From: Gibbula magus
Taxonomy: Eukaryota > Mollusca > Gastropoda > Trochida > Trochidae
Assembly (NCBI GenBank): GCA_936450465.1
Contig: OW388296.1
Coordinates: forward strand, 28,893,443-28,957,442
Length of the DNA stretch: 64,000 nt
Direction of reading: 5' to 3'
The notes beneath the pieces were generated by a model. The model saw nothing but the letters and a program-made list of their open reading frames with translations. It had not been told where the DNA came from and ran no database searches. The position numbers and the translations under genes are program-made. Position 1 is the first letter of the stretch. Every line of letters starts with the position of its first letter. Positions 1-13,139 of the stretch are shown here, piece after piece.

Positions 1-385
1 TAATGCTCCCTCACATGTCTATATAACTCTGTCTTCCCTTTCTCCGTAATGCTCCTCGTATGTCTATATAACTATGTATTCCTTTTCTCCGTAATGCTCC
101 TCGTATATCTATATAACTATGTCTTCCCTTTCTCCGTAATGCTCCCTCGTATGTCTATATAACTATGTCTTCCCTTTCTTCGTAATGCTCCTCGTATGTC
201 TATCTAACTCTGTCTTCCCTTTCTCCGTAATGCTCCCTCGTATGTCTATATAACTCTGTCTTCCCTTTCTCCGTAATGCTCCCTCATATGTCTATCTAAC
301 TCTGTCTTCCCTTTCTTCGTAATGCTCCTCGTATGTCTATCTAACTCTGTCTTCCCTTTCTCCGTAATGCTCCCTCACATGTCTA
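1..385. repeat. 46-bp minisatellite, about 8 copies
   Basis: About eight head-to-tail copies of a pyrimidine-rich unit of about 46 bp. Each starts TAATGCTCC, passes through GTCTATATAAC and ends CTTCCCTTTCTCCG. Copies differ by single substitutions and one-base indels. The array runs into the left edge, so its true length is unknown. Confidence 0.9.
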
Positions 386-450
386 CCTGACATCTGTTCT
401 CCGTAATATCATACTCTCATATATGCCCCTCTATATTATCACTCTCCCAT

Positions 451-551
<101 letters not shown>

Positions 552-564
552 ATCCACCTCTCCA

Positions 565-690
565 TACTCAAATATCTAACTCGTTCCCTCTCCGAATGCT
601 CAAATATCTAACTCTTTCCCTCTCACGAATACTCAGTCAAATATCTAACTCGTTCCCTCTCCGAATACTCAAATATCTAACTTTACCCTC
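565..690. repeat. Short ~32-bp tandem repeat
   Basis: Four imperfect copies of a CTCAAATATCTAACT...TTCCCTCTCCGAATG unit. The TC-rich character of the window start fades out by about 985. Confidence 0.75.
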
Positions 691-859
691 TGTTCTCTCT
701 TTCACCTTCACGGACATGTATGTATCTTCATTTCCCACGTTTCTCCCATTCAAACTTCCCCCTCTCATGGGCATGTTTAACCCTCTCCAATCTCTTACAC
801 TTCTTAATTTCTTTCCTCTCTCTTTCACCAAATTACTACCCTTCTCCTCTTCTTAGTCA

Positions 860-1718
860 CTGTCTTTTCTCCCAATCCCCTCTCACACTCAAAATCCCAC
901 TTTCAACTTCGACATCCTTCACTCTTAATATTCTATCTGTTCCCTTCTCCCAATCTCTCTTCCACTTCTCTCTTTTCATTTTCTAACCTATTCCGGGCGC
1001 CACCAGTTACAGAGGCGCAATAAAAGTATATTGGTTTCAGTCATAAATTCATATGGCAAGCCCCCACACCCTCCTTTCACCCCCTACTTGCTCCACAAAG
1101 TGAGGGCAACATTTTGTTTGCGTACACTATCAACAGAAGAGTTGATGTATGCCGACCTTTCTCTGTTGTATTTCTCTGTCATAAAAGAGGTTTTCAGATG
1201 ACAATATGTTAATATGCGAGTCTGATAACAACAAACTGCGCATTTTATAATACAAACGCGTGTTTTTCATCGACCAGCCTACAAGCGGGGTCATATGTTC
1301 AACCGACGGGCCCGTAACAAACATACACTTTCAAAAGCAGAGGAAACTGTACACGCAGTGGATTACTCGGCATGTGCAATCTAACAAAGTGGAAGTTTGT
1401 GAAATATTCTTTGTCGTTTACAAATACGTCCGCACTTTCCTGGAATAGTGTGTGCATGATTCGTACCAGCTTCCGACGCGTAAGCCGAGAAAACGGAGAG
1501 ACACTGTAAACACGAAATTCTCAGCTCTGAAGTTCCTAGTAGGCAAAAAGTTCTTGCCGGGATTTAGAAAGCGTTGGCATTTGTTATTGTGTCTCTGTAA
1601 CCGGGGCCGACAATGCAACCTGCGATATGCTTGAAACATGTGATCTGTTTGTGCTGGTCCGTTTCTTATACACAACACACCTAGCATCAGCTTCGTCTGT
1701 AAGTCTATTGGAGAAACG
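860..1718. other. Gene-less stretch
   Basis: TC-rich up to about 985, then ordinary AT-rich sequence. Only short open frames without recognisable domains or splice context. Nothing else supported. Confidence 0.5.
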
Positions 1719-1720
1719 TA

Positions 1721-1778
1721 GGAGGGGAGGGGGGAGGGGGAGGGGGAGGGGGAGGGGGAGGGGGAGGGGGAGAGGGGA
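1721..1778. repeat. G-run array, (GGGGGA)n, quadruplex-prone
   Basis: About eight consecutive runs of four to six G separated by single A. This satisfies the simple G-quadruplex pattern (four or more G-tracts with 1-nt loops) on the plus strand. The Ser-Pro-rich frame on the opposite strand is a by-product. Confidence 0.9.
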
Positions 1779-2335
1779 CTCTCCAGAATGAAGAAAATCC
1801 TGGATTCCTTAGTCAGCATCTTACATTGAATTGTCTACAACAACATCAACAGACATAATACTAATTTCAGTGGTTTACACCATTAAGTACTCTTCTGTAC
1901 TCTGCAGCTGCGCTTCCTTATAGCTAGTTTGGTTTTCTTAGAAGTAGAAATAAAATTTAAGGGGGCACACATAAACTAGATAACCTATATATATTAATGA
2001 ATACATTAATTTTGTATATATAGGAAATTGATTTAGAAAGCAGAGAATCAGATAGTCTCTGATGTGAGGGACTAAGCTGTTTCAACTTTAACATTTCTAC
2101 TTTCCTTAATATATATTGATGTTTAAAAATAGTTTCTTTACACGTATATATAAGGATGTTAACACGTAAAACTCCCCCATGCCCGTAAAACAATTGCCGA
2201 ACCGGTAACAGTCATAAAACAATGTGATGACGATTGCCGAGGCTGGTTACAGTCATAAGATGTTGAAATGATTGATAAGTGATTGAATAAAGAATGAGAT
2301 TTAGGTTCAATGTCTAAAATTCCTCGCCAAAAACA

Positions 2336-2438
<103 letters not shown>

Positions 2439-2594
2439 AGTTAACATCAGATGGTTTTGACTGGATCAATCTTCTTTAATACAATACAATATATATATAT
2501 ATACATTCCTTTTTTCTTAGCGTACTTTTTTTAAAATTTACTTATTTTAAATCTGTAAAATATTTTCATTTATGCGTTAGACGTGTTTAGATAG

Positions 2595-2629
<35 letters not shown>

Positions 2630-2639
2630 AGTTTGTATT

Positions 2640-4085
2640 TTGGCTTAATGAATATCATTGATATTCCAACAAATAAATAAGGCTCTATAGTAATGCCAAA
2701 GTTTACATTCGTGCTGTAGTGTCTATGTCCATGGCATACTGAGGTATTTTTATTTACACTAGACGTGAAACTCAACAAACAACAGCGATGCACATTCTAA
2801 CTACCCCTCTGTATATAAACGTCACTTTATGCATGTAAGGTTTTAATTTTAAGTCCAGGAGGAGTAAGCCATATAAGTAAATGCTGGAGAATTCATGAAA
2901 ACTTGGAAAACAAATTAATTATGTAAGTATACACCCTACGCCTACAGCCTATGGAGAATTCAAATAATGCTCAGAAATAGATTTATTAAGTCGAACTTAG
3001 TCTCTGAAAGTAAAAATTAACAAACTAAACGAGATTATAGGATTTTTTCAATTACAATTATCCTAAAGGTCTGTTATTGTGGTACGACTTGTTGCTACAA
3101 CTTGTAGTATCAATCTGGAGCTATATCAACATGAAACTATATGTCATTCTTAGAAAGTTACTATATTGATAATAAAGAGTTGTTACAACTTTATTGACAT
3201 GACTATTTTTATAATATATAATACAGACTTACTGTATCATCAGAACACCATCCCTTTAAATGAAACTTTTCTTAATTTTGTTTAATTATGTTAATCATGT
3301 TTTCAATTTAAATATAAAGACAGAGTTTCCTTTTCTTCAAACAGTTATCGTTTTACATTGATTGGAAATATTGTTATTAGGTTTTCCTTCAGGTAAAACA
3401 TAGAGTCTGTTACCCATACCTTGATAAAAGCCCAGGCAAGTCTAGAAAGTTCGATTTCACAATACGAAGAGGTTTCACAGGCTTCTTTGTATTTATTTTT
3501 TATCAACATGTAAGTTTATATATGAGTTTTATATGTTTAAGTTATTATAATTACGAATAAATATTTTGAATTCTAGCACTTCACCATTAGAACGGTCTTA
3601 CATTATTGTACAGAGATATACCAGTGTTCTTACATCGTTATTACAACACATTAAACGTATTTATATACCTTTAATTTATTCAAATATTCCAAGAATGTTT
3701 ATATATTGTGCCTATTTCCTTAAACCAACGTTAAGTTCGCAACTATATTGGAATACCATAACATTGCAAAAACGACTTCTCTTAAATCGCCATTACAATG
3801 TTCTTGTCACTTTATATAATAGAATGTTCTTACACCCTCATTACAATATTATATTCTCATATATAATTATCAAAATGCTCTTGTGTCGTTCTTACAATAT
3901 TTTCATTGCCATTTAACAATATCATCATCTTTACAATATTCTCATGTCGTTTCTTGAAATGCTTTCATTTCCTTAATACAGTATTCATTCCTTATCACAG
4001 CTATAACCACAGTAAATTCTTTATTAGCTAGTAAAATATCATTGCAAGGCCATTCCTATATACATACCATTCCATTGCTATCTCA
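2640..4085. other. AT-rich gene-less stretch
   Basis: No supported exon, RNA gene or complete transposon. From about 3560 onward, phrases such as TTACAATGTTCTTAC already resemble the 54-bp array that follows and look like its eroded edge. Confidence 0.45.
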
Positions 4086-4109
4086 ATATGCTTACATCAA
4101 TATAACAAT

Positions 4110-5065
4110 GTACTTTCATCGTTATTACAATGGTCTTTCATCGTTGTTACAATGTTCTTTCATCGTTGTTACAATGTTCTTTCGTCGTTGTTACAATGTT
4201 CTTTCGTCGTTATTACAGTATTCTTCCGTCGTTGTAACAATCTTCTACAATATTCTTTCGCTGTTATTACAATGTTATTTTGTCGTTATTACAGTGTTCT
4301 TTCGGCGTTGTAACAATCTTCTACAATATTCTTTCGCTGTTATTACAATGTTATTTTGTCGTTATTACAGTGTTCTTTCGTCGTTGTTACAATCTTTAAC
4401 AATGTCCTTTCGTCGTTATTACAGTATTCTTCCGTCGTTGTAACAATCTTCTACAATATTCTTTCGCTGTTATTACAATGTTATTTTGTCGTTATTACAG
4501 TGTTCTTTCGGCGTTGTAACAATCTTCTACAATATTCTTTCGCTGTTATTACAATGTTATTTTGTCGTTATTACAGTGTTCTTTCGTCGTTGTTACAATC
4601 TTTTACAATGTCCTTTCGTCGTTATTACAATGTTCTTTCGTCGTTGTTACAATCTTCTACAATGTCCTTTCGTCGTTATTACAATATTCTTTCGTCGTTG
4701 TTACAATCTTCTACAATATTCTTTCGTTGTTATTACAATGTTCTTTCGTCGTTGTTACAATCTTCTACAATATTCTTTCGTTGTTATTACAATGTTCTTT
4801 CGTCGTTGTTACAATCTTCTACAATATTCTTTCGTTGTTATTACAATGTTCTTTCGTCGTTGTTACAATCTTCTACAATATTCTTTCGTTGTTATTACAA
4901 TGTTCTTTCGTCGTTGTTACAATCTTCTACAATGTTCTTTCGTTGTTATTACAATATTCTTTCGTCGTTATCATAATGTTTTTTTATCGTCGTTATTACA
5001 ATTATTTTGATCATTATTACAACGCTCATTCGTAGTTATTACAATGTCCTTTCGTCGGTGTTACG
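4110..5065. repeat. 54-bp compound satellite (22+22+10)
   Basis: The core has a strict 54-bp period, seen as recurring ACAATATTCTTTCGTTG at about 4714, 4768, 4822 and 4876. The unit is two related 22-bp monomers (ACAATrTTCTTTCGTyGTTrTT) plus a 10-bp ACAATCTTCT spacer. Copies decay at both flanks, with isolated monomers up to about 5290. Because 54 is a multiple of three, three overlapping plus-strand frames of 157-206 codons stay open; these are artefacts of the period. Confidence 0.9.
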
Positions 5066-5299
5066 ATGTTCTAACATCACCATTGCAATATTTTACTCTT
5101 TTTTAATCTCTCGTCGTTATGAATAAGTTCTCACGTCATTATTATACTGTTCTCACGTCATTATTACACTGTTCTCACAACAGCATTTCAATGTTTTACA
5201 TCGTTATTACAATGTTTTCACGTCAGTTTACAATGTTCTGAAAACAGTATTATACATAATGTTCTTACATCGTTATAACAACGTCATGCTGCAATGTGG

Positions 5300-7265
5300 T
5301 ATAACTAGTTTACACAACGCTGGAACAACACAGTAAGTCAAAGCCAACATACAGACACAGCCGTTGGAGGCAGTCAAACACAGCTGATGCGCTTACTCAA
5401 CAGTTTAGAAACTTGTTAGATATAAATACGGACATGCAGCCTAAAGGGTATTCTTATGAAGGCACATTCTGTAAATAAAAACACAATATGGCAACAGGTA
5501 AACATGAAGCAAAGTTCCTCCCTAACGAGTAGGTTTTCGTCAATGAAACGATATAATAATGTAACATGGTTACATTTGGTATACCACTACCCTCAATAGT
5601 ACAAATTATTGCATTTTTTTCGGATCGAGTCCCATGCGGAATTCGAAGATAGATCTATAGAACTATAGTTTCTGTATTTGGCACTACTTTGAGTATACAT
5701 TGATTATTTGCATTTGAAAAAAATATGCCATTAGAATAATTATCATAGTAAAATAAGATTATAGTGTTATGTGCAAGAATAGATTAATGACTATTCTGAA
5801 AGTGGAAGTTATAATGGTGATATTAGGACATTAACTAGCATATAGTAAAGGCCATATTAAAATTCCTTCAAATTTATGTGCCTACAATTTGGCGATGACC
5901 TGGGTGGGTAGACTGTCTTTCAGAAAGTGTACTGCCTTGTCTGTTGGTACAGGGAATCAGCTATAAGGATCTATGATATCGTCCAAGTACTGGACACCTA
6001 TATTGACCATTCAAACCTGTTTAACGTCTATTCACAGTCGTATCCCTCTATGTGAGAACATACATATCAAAGATCTGTGAATGGAAACTAAAGGTATGCC
6101 ATATCCCGAGAGGGTAATAAATACGTATAAAGCAATTGGCACGTGGAAATGAACACTCTTTCTAATAGCGCTTTGCAAATGTGAAAAACAGGCGGACCGT
6201 TAGTAAATACAGAAGCCAATCTCACTCCGCGGTATATAGATACATACCCAGCAATAAAATACACCATTTAAGTCGTGGTATCGCGGGACGTGTTTAAAAA
6301 CCGAAGCAACAAAAAATAAGAAAGCCAATAAACACATTACAGTAAGAGAGGTAATCAACTACAGTGGCAATCTGAGTGTGGAACAGAACTTGGGCAATGA
6401 CAGGAGCGGCCAGACAGACATGTGCGCGCATCATGTGACCCGGAAGTAAATTCCAAAACGCAATAATCAGACTGTGATTAGTCAACAGTCATGCCTGCAC
6501 CTGGTGTAACTCCAATTGATTTATACATGTGCTGTTCTCTAGGATTTAAAAAAAACTTGGGGTAGCATTCAGTGCTTCATTTTGAAAGCAAAAAAGTGTT
6601 AATCATAATGCAATTTTATTGTGAAATATAACTATCGTAATGTGCCTATACTTCACATGGTTGTTATAAACAATATAACTTTAAATCTAAAATATAATTA
6701 CACTAAAATAGGAGGAATAATTATAAAGTTATAACTAATCTTAACTCGTCAAATTGGCAGTCATATGATAATATTATAATTCATGGAACATGTTTACAAT
6801 ATTTATCATTTATATGTGTAATTATTACATACAAACACAATTGCATGGTTTAAACAAGTATTAACCTTTTTTAAGATCTATTTAAGAGAAATATTAAACT
6901 TGTGATCCAGCATTGCCAATTTATAAATTACGTGCCGCAAATAACATTATAAATAGTTTAATATATATGTATATGCTGGTTAATTTCAAACACAAGTAAC
7001 TCATCACTTTGTAACACAGTGTCTGTCATCAGCCGAACACTGTCAATACACACGTCATATCCTACACTGTTTGTTCTCTATATGCCTTTTGTAACTAACA
7101 CAGTTCATGGTTACGTATTGTTGAAGGCTTGTAATGCTAAATCGAAAATATATACCTCTTATAAACAGTTTACAACAAAAATAAATATTTCTTCAATTAA
7201 GTTACATTTAATTAAGTCATTGGATGCACTGAAGGCTTGGTGTATAAAATGGGAAGATCTCCCTT
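5300..7265. other. AT-rich gene-less stretch
   Basis: No recognisable gene. The piece at about 5555-5660 (ACATGGTTA...CTACCCTCAATAGTA...GAATTCGAA) resembles 49,725-49,815, so it is probably a fragment of a dispersed repeat. The rest is unassigned. Confidence 0.45.
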
Positions 7266-7269
7266 CGTC

Positions 7270-8240
7270 TTTACTTCATGTTACATAAATATTTTCTTCA
7301 CCTAATCATATATTATTTCATGGATTTGAAATTTTGTCGGACATGTCTTAACCGAATGGTAATTTGAACAGTTGAAACTTCACTAGTCTGTCAAACATTT
7401 TCTTAAAGAAAGAAACGGTTTCTTCACTTAATTAATTTACTATTCCCTGATAAAATGCATCTGTAGACTTATTATTTACAATTGTATCATCTTCCTTCAA
7501 ACATTTTCTAACAAGAATAAACAGTTTCCTATTTAATTTATCCATTATTCATTGATAACATGTATATGTAGACTTATTGTAATCAATTGTAACATCTGCC
7601 TTCACAAGTTTTTAAAAATTGTCTAGCAAGAATAAACATTTTCGTATTTAATTCGCCTATTAGTTCATGATAACATGCATCTGTAGACTTATTGTAATCA
7701 ATTGTAACATCTGCCTTCACGGGTCTTTCAAACATGTTCTTACAAGAACAAATATGTTCTTATTTAATTCATCTTTTATTTCATGATTACATGCATATGC
7801 AGATTTAGTGTATGCAATTGTAACATCTTTCTTCAATAGACTTTCAAACATTTTCTAAAAAGAATTATTTTCTTCATTTATCTAGTCATTCATGTCTTAA
7901 TTATACACACTTGAGGGCCAGGCATAAAAAACGGCAAAACCTGTCTTCACTCCAAACATTCAAATATGTTCTTCTGTTTAGTCATCAGTCATCTAACGAG
8001 TACACACATTAGAAGGTTTAGTGTATGAAATTGGAAAATCTGCTTTCACTTTTCTCACAAACATTTTGCAAAGAGCAACCATTACTTCAGTGAAGTCAAA
8101 CATTTCATGATTTTATTCATTTGAAGGCTTGGTGTGAAATAGGAAGATCTATATCTTCACTGATCTTTCAAACATCATCTTGCATAGAGCAAAACTGTTT
8201 ACAGTGTGGTAAAACATTTCATGATTATATCATTCCAAAG
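7270..8240. repeat. Degenerate tandem repeat, ~110-130 bp unit
   Basis: At least six diverged units. Each carries CTTTCAAACATTTTCT, then AAGAA(T/C)AAAC, TTCATGATAACATGCAT and GTAGACTTATTGTAATCAAT in the same order. Divergence is much higher than in the neighbouring 43-bp array, suggesting an older array. Confidence 0.75.
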
Positions 8241-8469
8241 CTTGACGTGTAAAGATTGACATCGCTGTTTTTTTTACAGTATACGTACTAAATGGGTTGT
8301 TTATTTTCATTTTAGTCATAAGTTTATGCATCGCCAGTACAAAATACATGTACATATATTACATATTACTGTCGAGTGTTCCCCTCTCACGTCACATTTC
8401 AGTTGTGGATGTTCCAGTGTCTGATCACATTTCATTATGTTAAAAAGGAGCATTTAATGCAAGTACTAA

Positions 8470-10105
8470 ATGTGTAATTTATAGCTGAAAGGTGTCGTAA
8501 GAGTGAAACAATCCAAAGTTAACACAGCTGAAATGTGACGAGACAGTGGAATAATCCACAGTTAACACAGCTAAAAGGTGTCGTGAGAGTGAAACAATAA
8601 ACAGTTAACACAGCTGAAATGTGTCGTGAGAGTGAAACAATCCAAAGTTAACACAGCTGAAATGTGACGAGACAGTGGAACAACCCACAGTTAACACAGC
8701 TGAAATGTGTCGTGAGAGTGAAACAATCCAAAGTTAACACAGCTGAAATGTGACGTGAGAGTGGAACAATCCACAGTTAACACAGCTGAAATGTGACGTG
8801 AGAGTGGAACAACCCACAGTTAACACAGCTGAAATGTGACGTGAGAGTGGAACAACCCACAGTTAACACAGCTGAAATGTGACGAGACAGTGGAAAAACC
8901 CACAGTTAACACAGCTGAAATGTGTCGTGAGAGTGAAACAATCCAAAGTTAACACAGCTGAAATGTGACGTGAGAGTGGAACAATTCACAGTTAACACAG
9001 CTGAAATGTGACGAGACAGTGGAACAACCCACAGTTAACACAGCTGAAATGTGACGAGACAGTGGAACAATCCACAGTTAACACAGCTGAAATGTGACGA
9101 GACAGTGGAACAATCCACAGTTAACACAGCTGAAATGTGACGAGACAGTGGAACAATCCACAGTTAACACAGCTGAAATGTGACGTGAGAGTGGAACAAT
9201 CCACAGTTAACACAGCTGAAATGTGACGAGACAGTGGAACAACCCACAGTTAACACAGCTGAAATGTGTCGTGAGAGTGAAACAATCCAAAGTTAACACA
9301 GCTGAAATGTGACGTGAGAGTGAAACAACCCACAGTTAACACAGCTGAAATGTGACGTGAGAGTGGAACAACCCACAATTAACACAGCTGAAATGTGACG
9401 ATACATATGTAGATAACAACCCACAGTTAACACAGCTGAAATGTGACGAGAGGGCGGAACAATCCACAGTTAACACAGCTGAAATGTGACGAGACAGTGA
9501 AATAATCCACAGTTAACACAGCTGAAATTTGCAGAAAGAGTGGAACAATCCACAGTTAACACAGCTTAAATGTGACGAGAAAGTGGAACAATTTACAGTT
9601 AACACAGCTGAAATGTGACGTGAGAGTGGAACAATCCACAGTTAACACAGCTGAAATGTGACGATACATGTGTAGATAACAACCCACAGTTAACACAGCT
9701 GAAATGTGACGTGAGAGTGGAACAACCCACAGTTAACACAGCTGAAATGTGACGAGAGAGTGAAATAATCCACAGTTAACACAGCTGAAATGTGCAGAAA
9801 GAGTGGAACAATCCACAGTTAACACAGCTGAAATGTGCAGAAAGAGTGGAACAATCCACAGTTAACACAGCTTAAATGTGACGAGAGGGCGGAATAATCC
9901 ACAGTTAACACAGCTGAAAAGTGCAGAAAGAGTGGAACAATCAACAGTTAACACAGCTGAAATGTGCAGAAAGAGTGGAACACTCCACAGTTAACACAGC
10001 TGAAATGTGACGAGACAGTGGAATAATCCACAGTTAACACAGCTGAAAAGTGCAGAAAGAGTGGAACAATCAACAGTTAACACAGCTGAAATGTGACGAG
10101 AGATA
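8470..10105. repeat. 43-bp satellite, ~38 copies
   Basis: Head-to-tail units built as ACAGTTAACACAGCTGAAAT, then GTGACGAGACAGTGG or the variant GTGACGTGAGAGTGG, then AACAATCC. The GTTAACACAGCTG half is nearly invariant while the other half varies (including a TACATGTGTAGATAA variant at about 9400 and 9660). Each unit contains GTTAAC and the E-box-like CAGCTG. Confidence 0.95.
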
Positions 10106-10109
10106 ACAC

Positions 10110-11852
10110 CAATTTATAAACAGAGTCACAGTTTACATCTTACCGAATCACAGTTCACACGCCTATGGATAGCTAAGAATGTTATGAGAGAGTGACCCAA
10201 CCTACAGAGACACAATTCGAAAAGATGCATATATAACAAATATATATTAATAACAGAAATGTAAAACCCTACATGAATAAAACATACCTATAGATAAAGT
10301 ACAAGAATATATAGATGTATAGATGCATCTATCCACCAATCTTCGAAATACACAATTCATATTGAGATCATTAACCGAGCAAGTGCATCAACAGACTTTT
10401 ACGAAATGAATGTAAAGATTGTAATACCCGAGCGAAACCGAGGGTTGTATAATATAAACGAATCAAGTTCTCCTACTTCTTTCAGTACTGAAGGTACATG
10501 TAGATGTTCAGTTCAACCTCGACTGTGGACAACTGCTCACACCCGAACACTAGTCACAAGACGTCATCACTTCGCATATGTATGCAGTTTAAAATATTGA
10601 CATACTCATCCAACCAACCATATACCACCAAACAATTAATATTCATATAAATATATATGTGTCGCCAGTCCAGCTTTATACAATTAGCTATTTCAACAAT
10701 GAGAATCATTTCTGTCATAAAATGGAAATGTACATGTTACCCCAGGTATAACACTTCCTCAGACAAGACCACCTATTTCATACCTATGTTCCCATAGTCA
10801 AGTGATACCAAGTGATGGGTTTATGAATGTGCAATCAGTTGAGGGGATACGTCAAAAACGCTACCTACCCCGAGAATATATACCCCAATTTGTCTCTCAA
10901 GAACTAAAGTACTGATGTGTGTAACACCTTCACAGCAAAATACCCAAGCGCAATTCTTACATACAAATATTCCTAGGTAATAGATGCCAATTTCTGTGTT
11001 ATATAAGAAGATGAATTATGAGTGCAGATGTCAGAGAGCTATTAGATGTTACCTGTTCAAGATGCCCTACCCCCCAGGTACCCGTGAACCCCCAAAGTAT
11101 TTCCACACACCTCAAATGTGTCCCCTTGTACTGCAATGAATACTTTACACCCTTACCATTGATTCTAACTCCGCGCTTATACGAATTTCCTCTCATTTTT
11201 ACGACGTCTGCAGTATTACGCGTGCTGGATGTGTGGCGTAACTAGAAGCCCCCCATGCAACTGCACAACACGAGAAGTTAATTACCGTGAAATACACTGT
11301 AAACGGCGCACGCGAGAAAACCCAGGGGTGAAAAGGTCAGTGACAATAATTTAGGGAGATGCGCGACTCCGCAACACCTACGACATTTGACCGGCTCTCT
11401 GGTTCCGGATGTGATAGTATTGTCAGTTGGAGTTACAGGATAATTTACTCGGCGCATCTGTGTGAGAGACCATTGGCAATACAGCCATAAAAACTCGTCT
11501 CATCCTCACAGGTTCAGTCGTCGGTTTGAAGACTACTGTAAGTAGTTGATTAGCGCCTAATGGAATTTCGTTTGAAAGTTTACTCGGTGATATATGTAAA
11601 TATGCATACATGTACGTATGTAAGTAAACATACACTGTGTGCACATACAAATCCATGTAAGTACCTAATATAAGTTCACATAGTTAGTGATAGTGATAAA
11701 TGTATTCATAGGAAAAGCAAGATTAATGGATATCAACTCTATTACTTACATCCAGCATTTTTTTGTTATGTAATGTAGTTCTAGATTATTTCAAATGTCC
11801 TATAAGTATTCCTGTACGCTTGTAAATAAATATGTAAGCTTAATATTGCAGG

Positions 11853-11891
<39 letters not shown>

Positions 11892-12045
11892 CATATATAT
11901 ATATATGTATGTGTGTGCGTGTGTGTGTATAGTAGTGTGTATATGTAAAACAAGCAGGTGTATATACGTGTGTATTTAAGTGTGTGAGTATATATATGTA
12001 AGTAAGCAAATGTAAGAAAGTATTTGTATATGGTGTACATGAAAT
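10110..12045. other. Gene-less stretch, likely WIF1-like intron
   Basis: If the minus-strand exon at 12,052-12,196 is WIF1, this sequence is the start of its first intron. I looked for a downstream WIF-domain or EGF exon and found none. An alternating (TA)/(GT) microsatellite sits at about 11,860-11,935. Confidence 0.45.
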
Positions 12046-12051
12046 ACTTAC

Positions 12052-12196
12052 CAACGAGCTCCCTGATCTGAGCTTTATCTATCCAGAGGGAGAGACGACT
12101 GTGACGGGAGGACCGAGCGGAGACGGAGACAGAGCCAAGGAGAATGAGCAGGGACGAGAGACTGGCCAGAGCAAGACCACACACTCTCCCCAGCAT
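12052..12196 (-). CDS. WIF1: WIF1-like first coding exon (partial gene)
   Basis: The 48 codons encode a hydrophobic leader (MLGRVCGLALASLSSLLILL, then GSVSVSA), a short basic stretch and LSLWIDKAQIRELV. They stop at a consensus donor (gtaagt) with one base of a Gly codon left over. Secreted WIF1 binds Wnt ligands through its WIF domain, which in known proteins begins right after the signal peptide with a LWID...G motif; that is the basis of the call. An in-frame ATG at 12,223 (MGVCPREPA...) is possible, but the one at 12,196 puts the hydrophobic core where a signal peptide needs it. Later exons (rest of WIF, EGF repeats) were not found to the left and may lie outside the window. RYK, which also has a WIF domain, is the main alternative, but LWID favours WIF1. 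The call rests on one short exon. Confidence 0.55.
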
Positions 12197-12199
12197 GGC

Positions 12200-13135
12200 G
12201 GGCTCACGGGGGCACACGCCCATCAGCGGGTAGGCCGGCGGGGTGGTGGGTGGGGCAGGGTCACTGGTCCGCTCAGTGGGTGAGGGGGGTCGGGGTATAC
12301 TCGCTCCCACACTCAGGGCGACACTCGGGGTAGGTGACGGACTCACGGACTCTGCATGGACACTGTGGGTGCCGGAGTATCATCCTCCCTTCCCGTGATT
12401 CACTCACCCTCTCTTTTTCTCTTTCTCTCTGACGTACGATTCTATATCCACTAAATTCCCTTCGCGCACACGGTCTTAGTTCCAACGATGTCCAGTGGTC
12501 AGAGTCCACTACGACGTGAAATATCAAGTAACTCCGATCAACTGACCATTACACAAACTGGTCCTGTATGATGTGTCCGTTAGCTGATTAGAAACGGGAT
12601 AGAGGACGCCCACCCCTAACTCCTCCCATGGCCAAGCCAACCCGTGTATCTACACCTCCACCTAGGGTGGCTGGCTGGGTGGGTGGGAGGCTACACACTT
12701 TCGTCTCACACCCTTTATAAAGACAAGGAGGCACTGCACATTCTGTAGAAAATCCGTTAGAATGATGAAAGACGAGAAGTTCTTAAACACATTGTAGATA
12801 TTCCTACTTTGAAAGTTGATAAATGTTTTCTCAAGTTAGACGGCACGTCCCGAAGTGTGAATGGAAGTGGTGTCTAGCTGACTGCGTGCTTGTTATCGCA
12901 CGTGTGTGCTGATGTTAGATGGAGCAGAGCGCTACCCTGTGGGCGGACTCTGCACACTGACTCGGGGCGGCCTGTCTCTCCACTGAGGTAGATCCTTCTA
13001 ACTCACGGCTCTCTCCTCGCTACTACTCGCTAGCGGTCTGACTGCTGGGACTCGTCTGTACCTCTCGCTGCAGTCCACACCTACAGCAGACAGGCACACA
13101 CACACACGATCAGATTGGTCCCTCGCAGCCCCCTG
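12200..13135 (-). promoter_or_regulatory. GC-rich 5' region of the WIF1-like gene
   Basis: Locally GC- and CpG-rich sequence upstream of the exon, unlike the AT-rich surroundings. It has a TATA-like CTTTATAAA at 12,714-12,722 read on the minus strand. Use of this TATA is a guess: it would imply a 5' UTR of about 500 nt. The transcription start is not visible. Confidence 0.35.
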
Positions 13136-13139
13136 CTTT

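Noticed and set aside
4042..5035. Overlapping plus-strand open frames of 133-206 codons
   Set aside because: They coincide exactly with the 54-bp satellite and encode the same 18-residue repeat in three frames. No start context or splice signal.
8470..10105. CRISPR-like array
   Set aside because: Regular short repeats but no unique spacers: the units are contiguous and the context is animal nuclear DNA.
11423..11656. Candidate second WIF1 exon on the minus strand
   Set aside because: The translation has no WIF-domain residues (no NFTW-like or Cys pattern) and no acceptor in the right phase was convincing.
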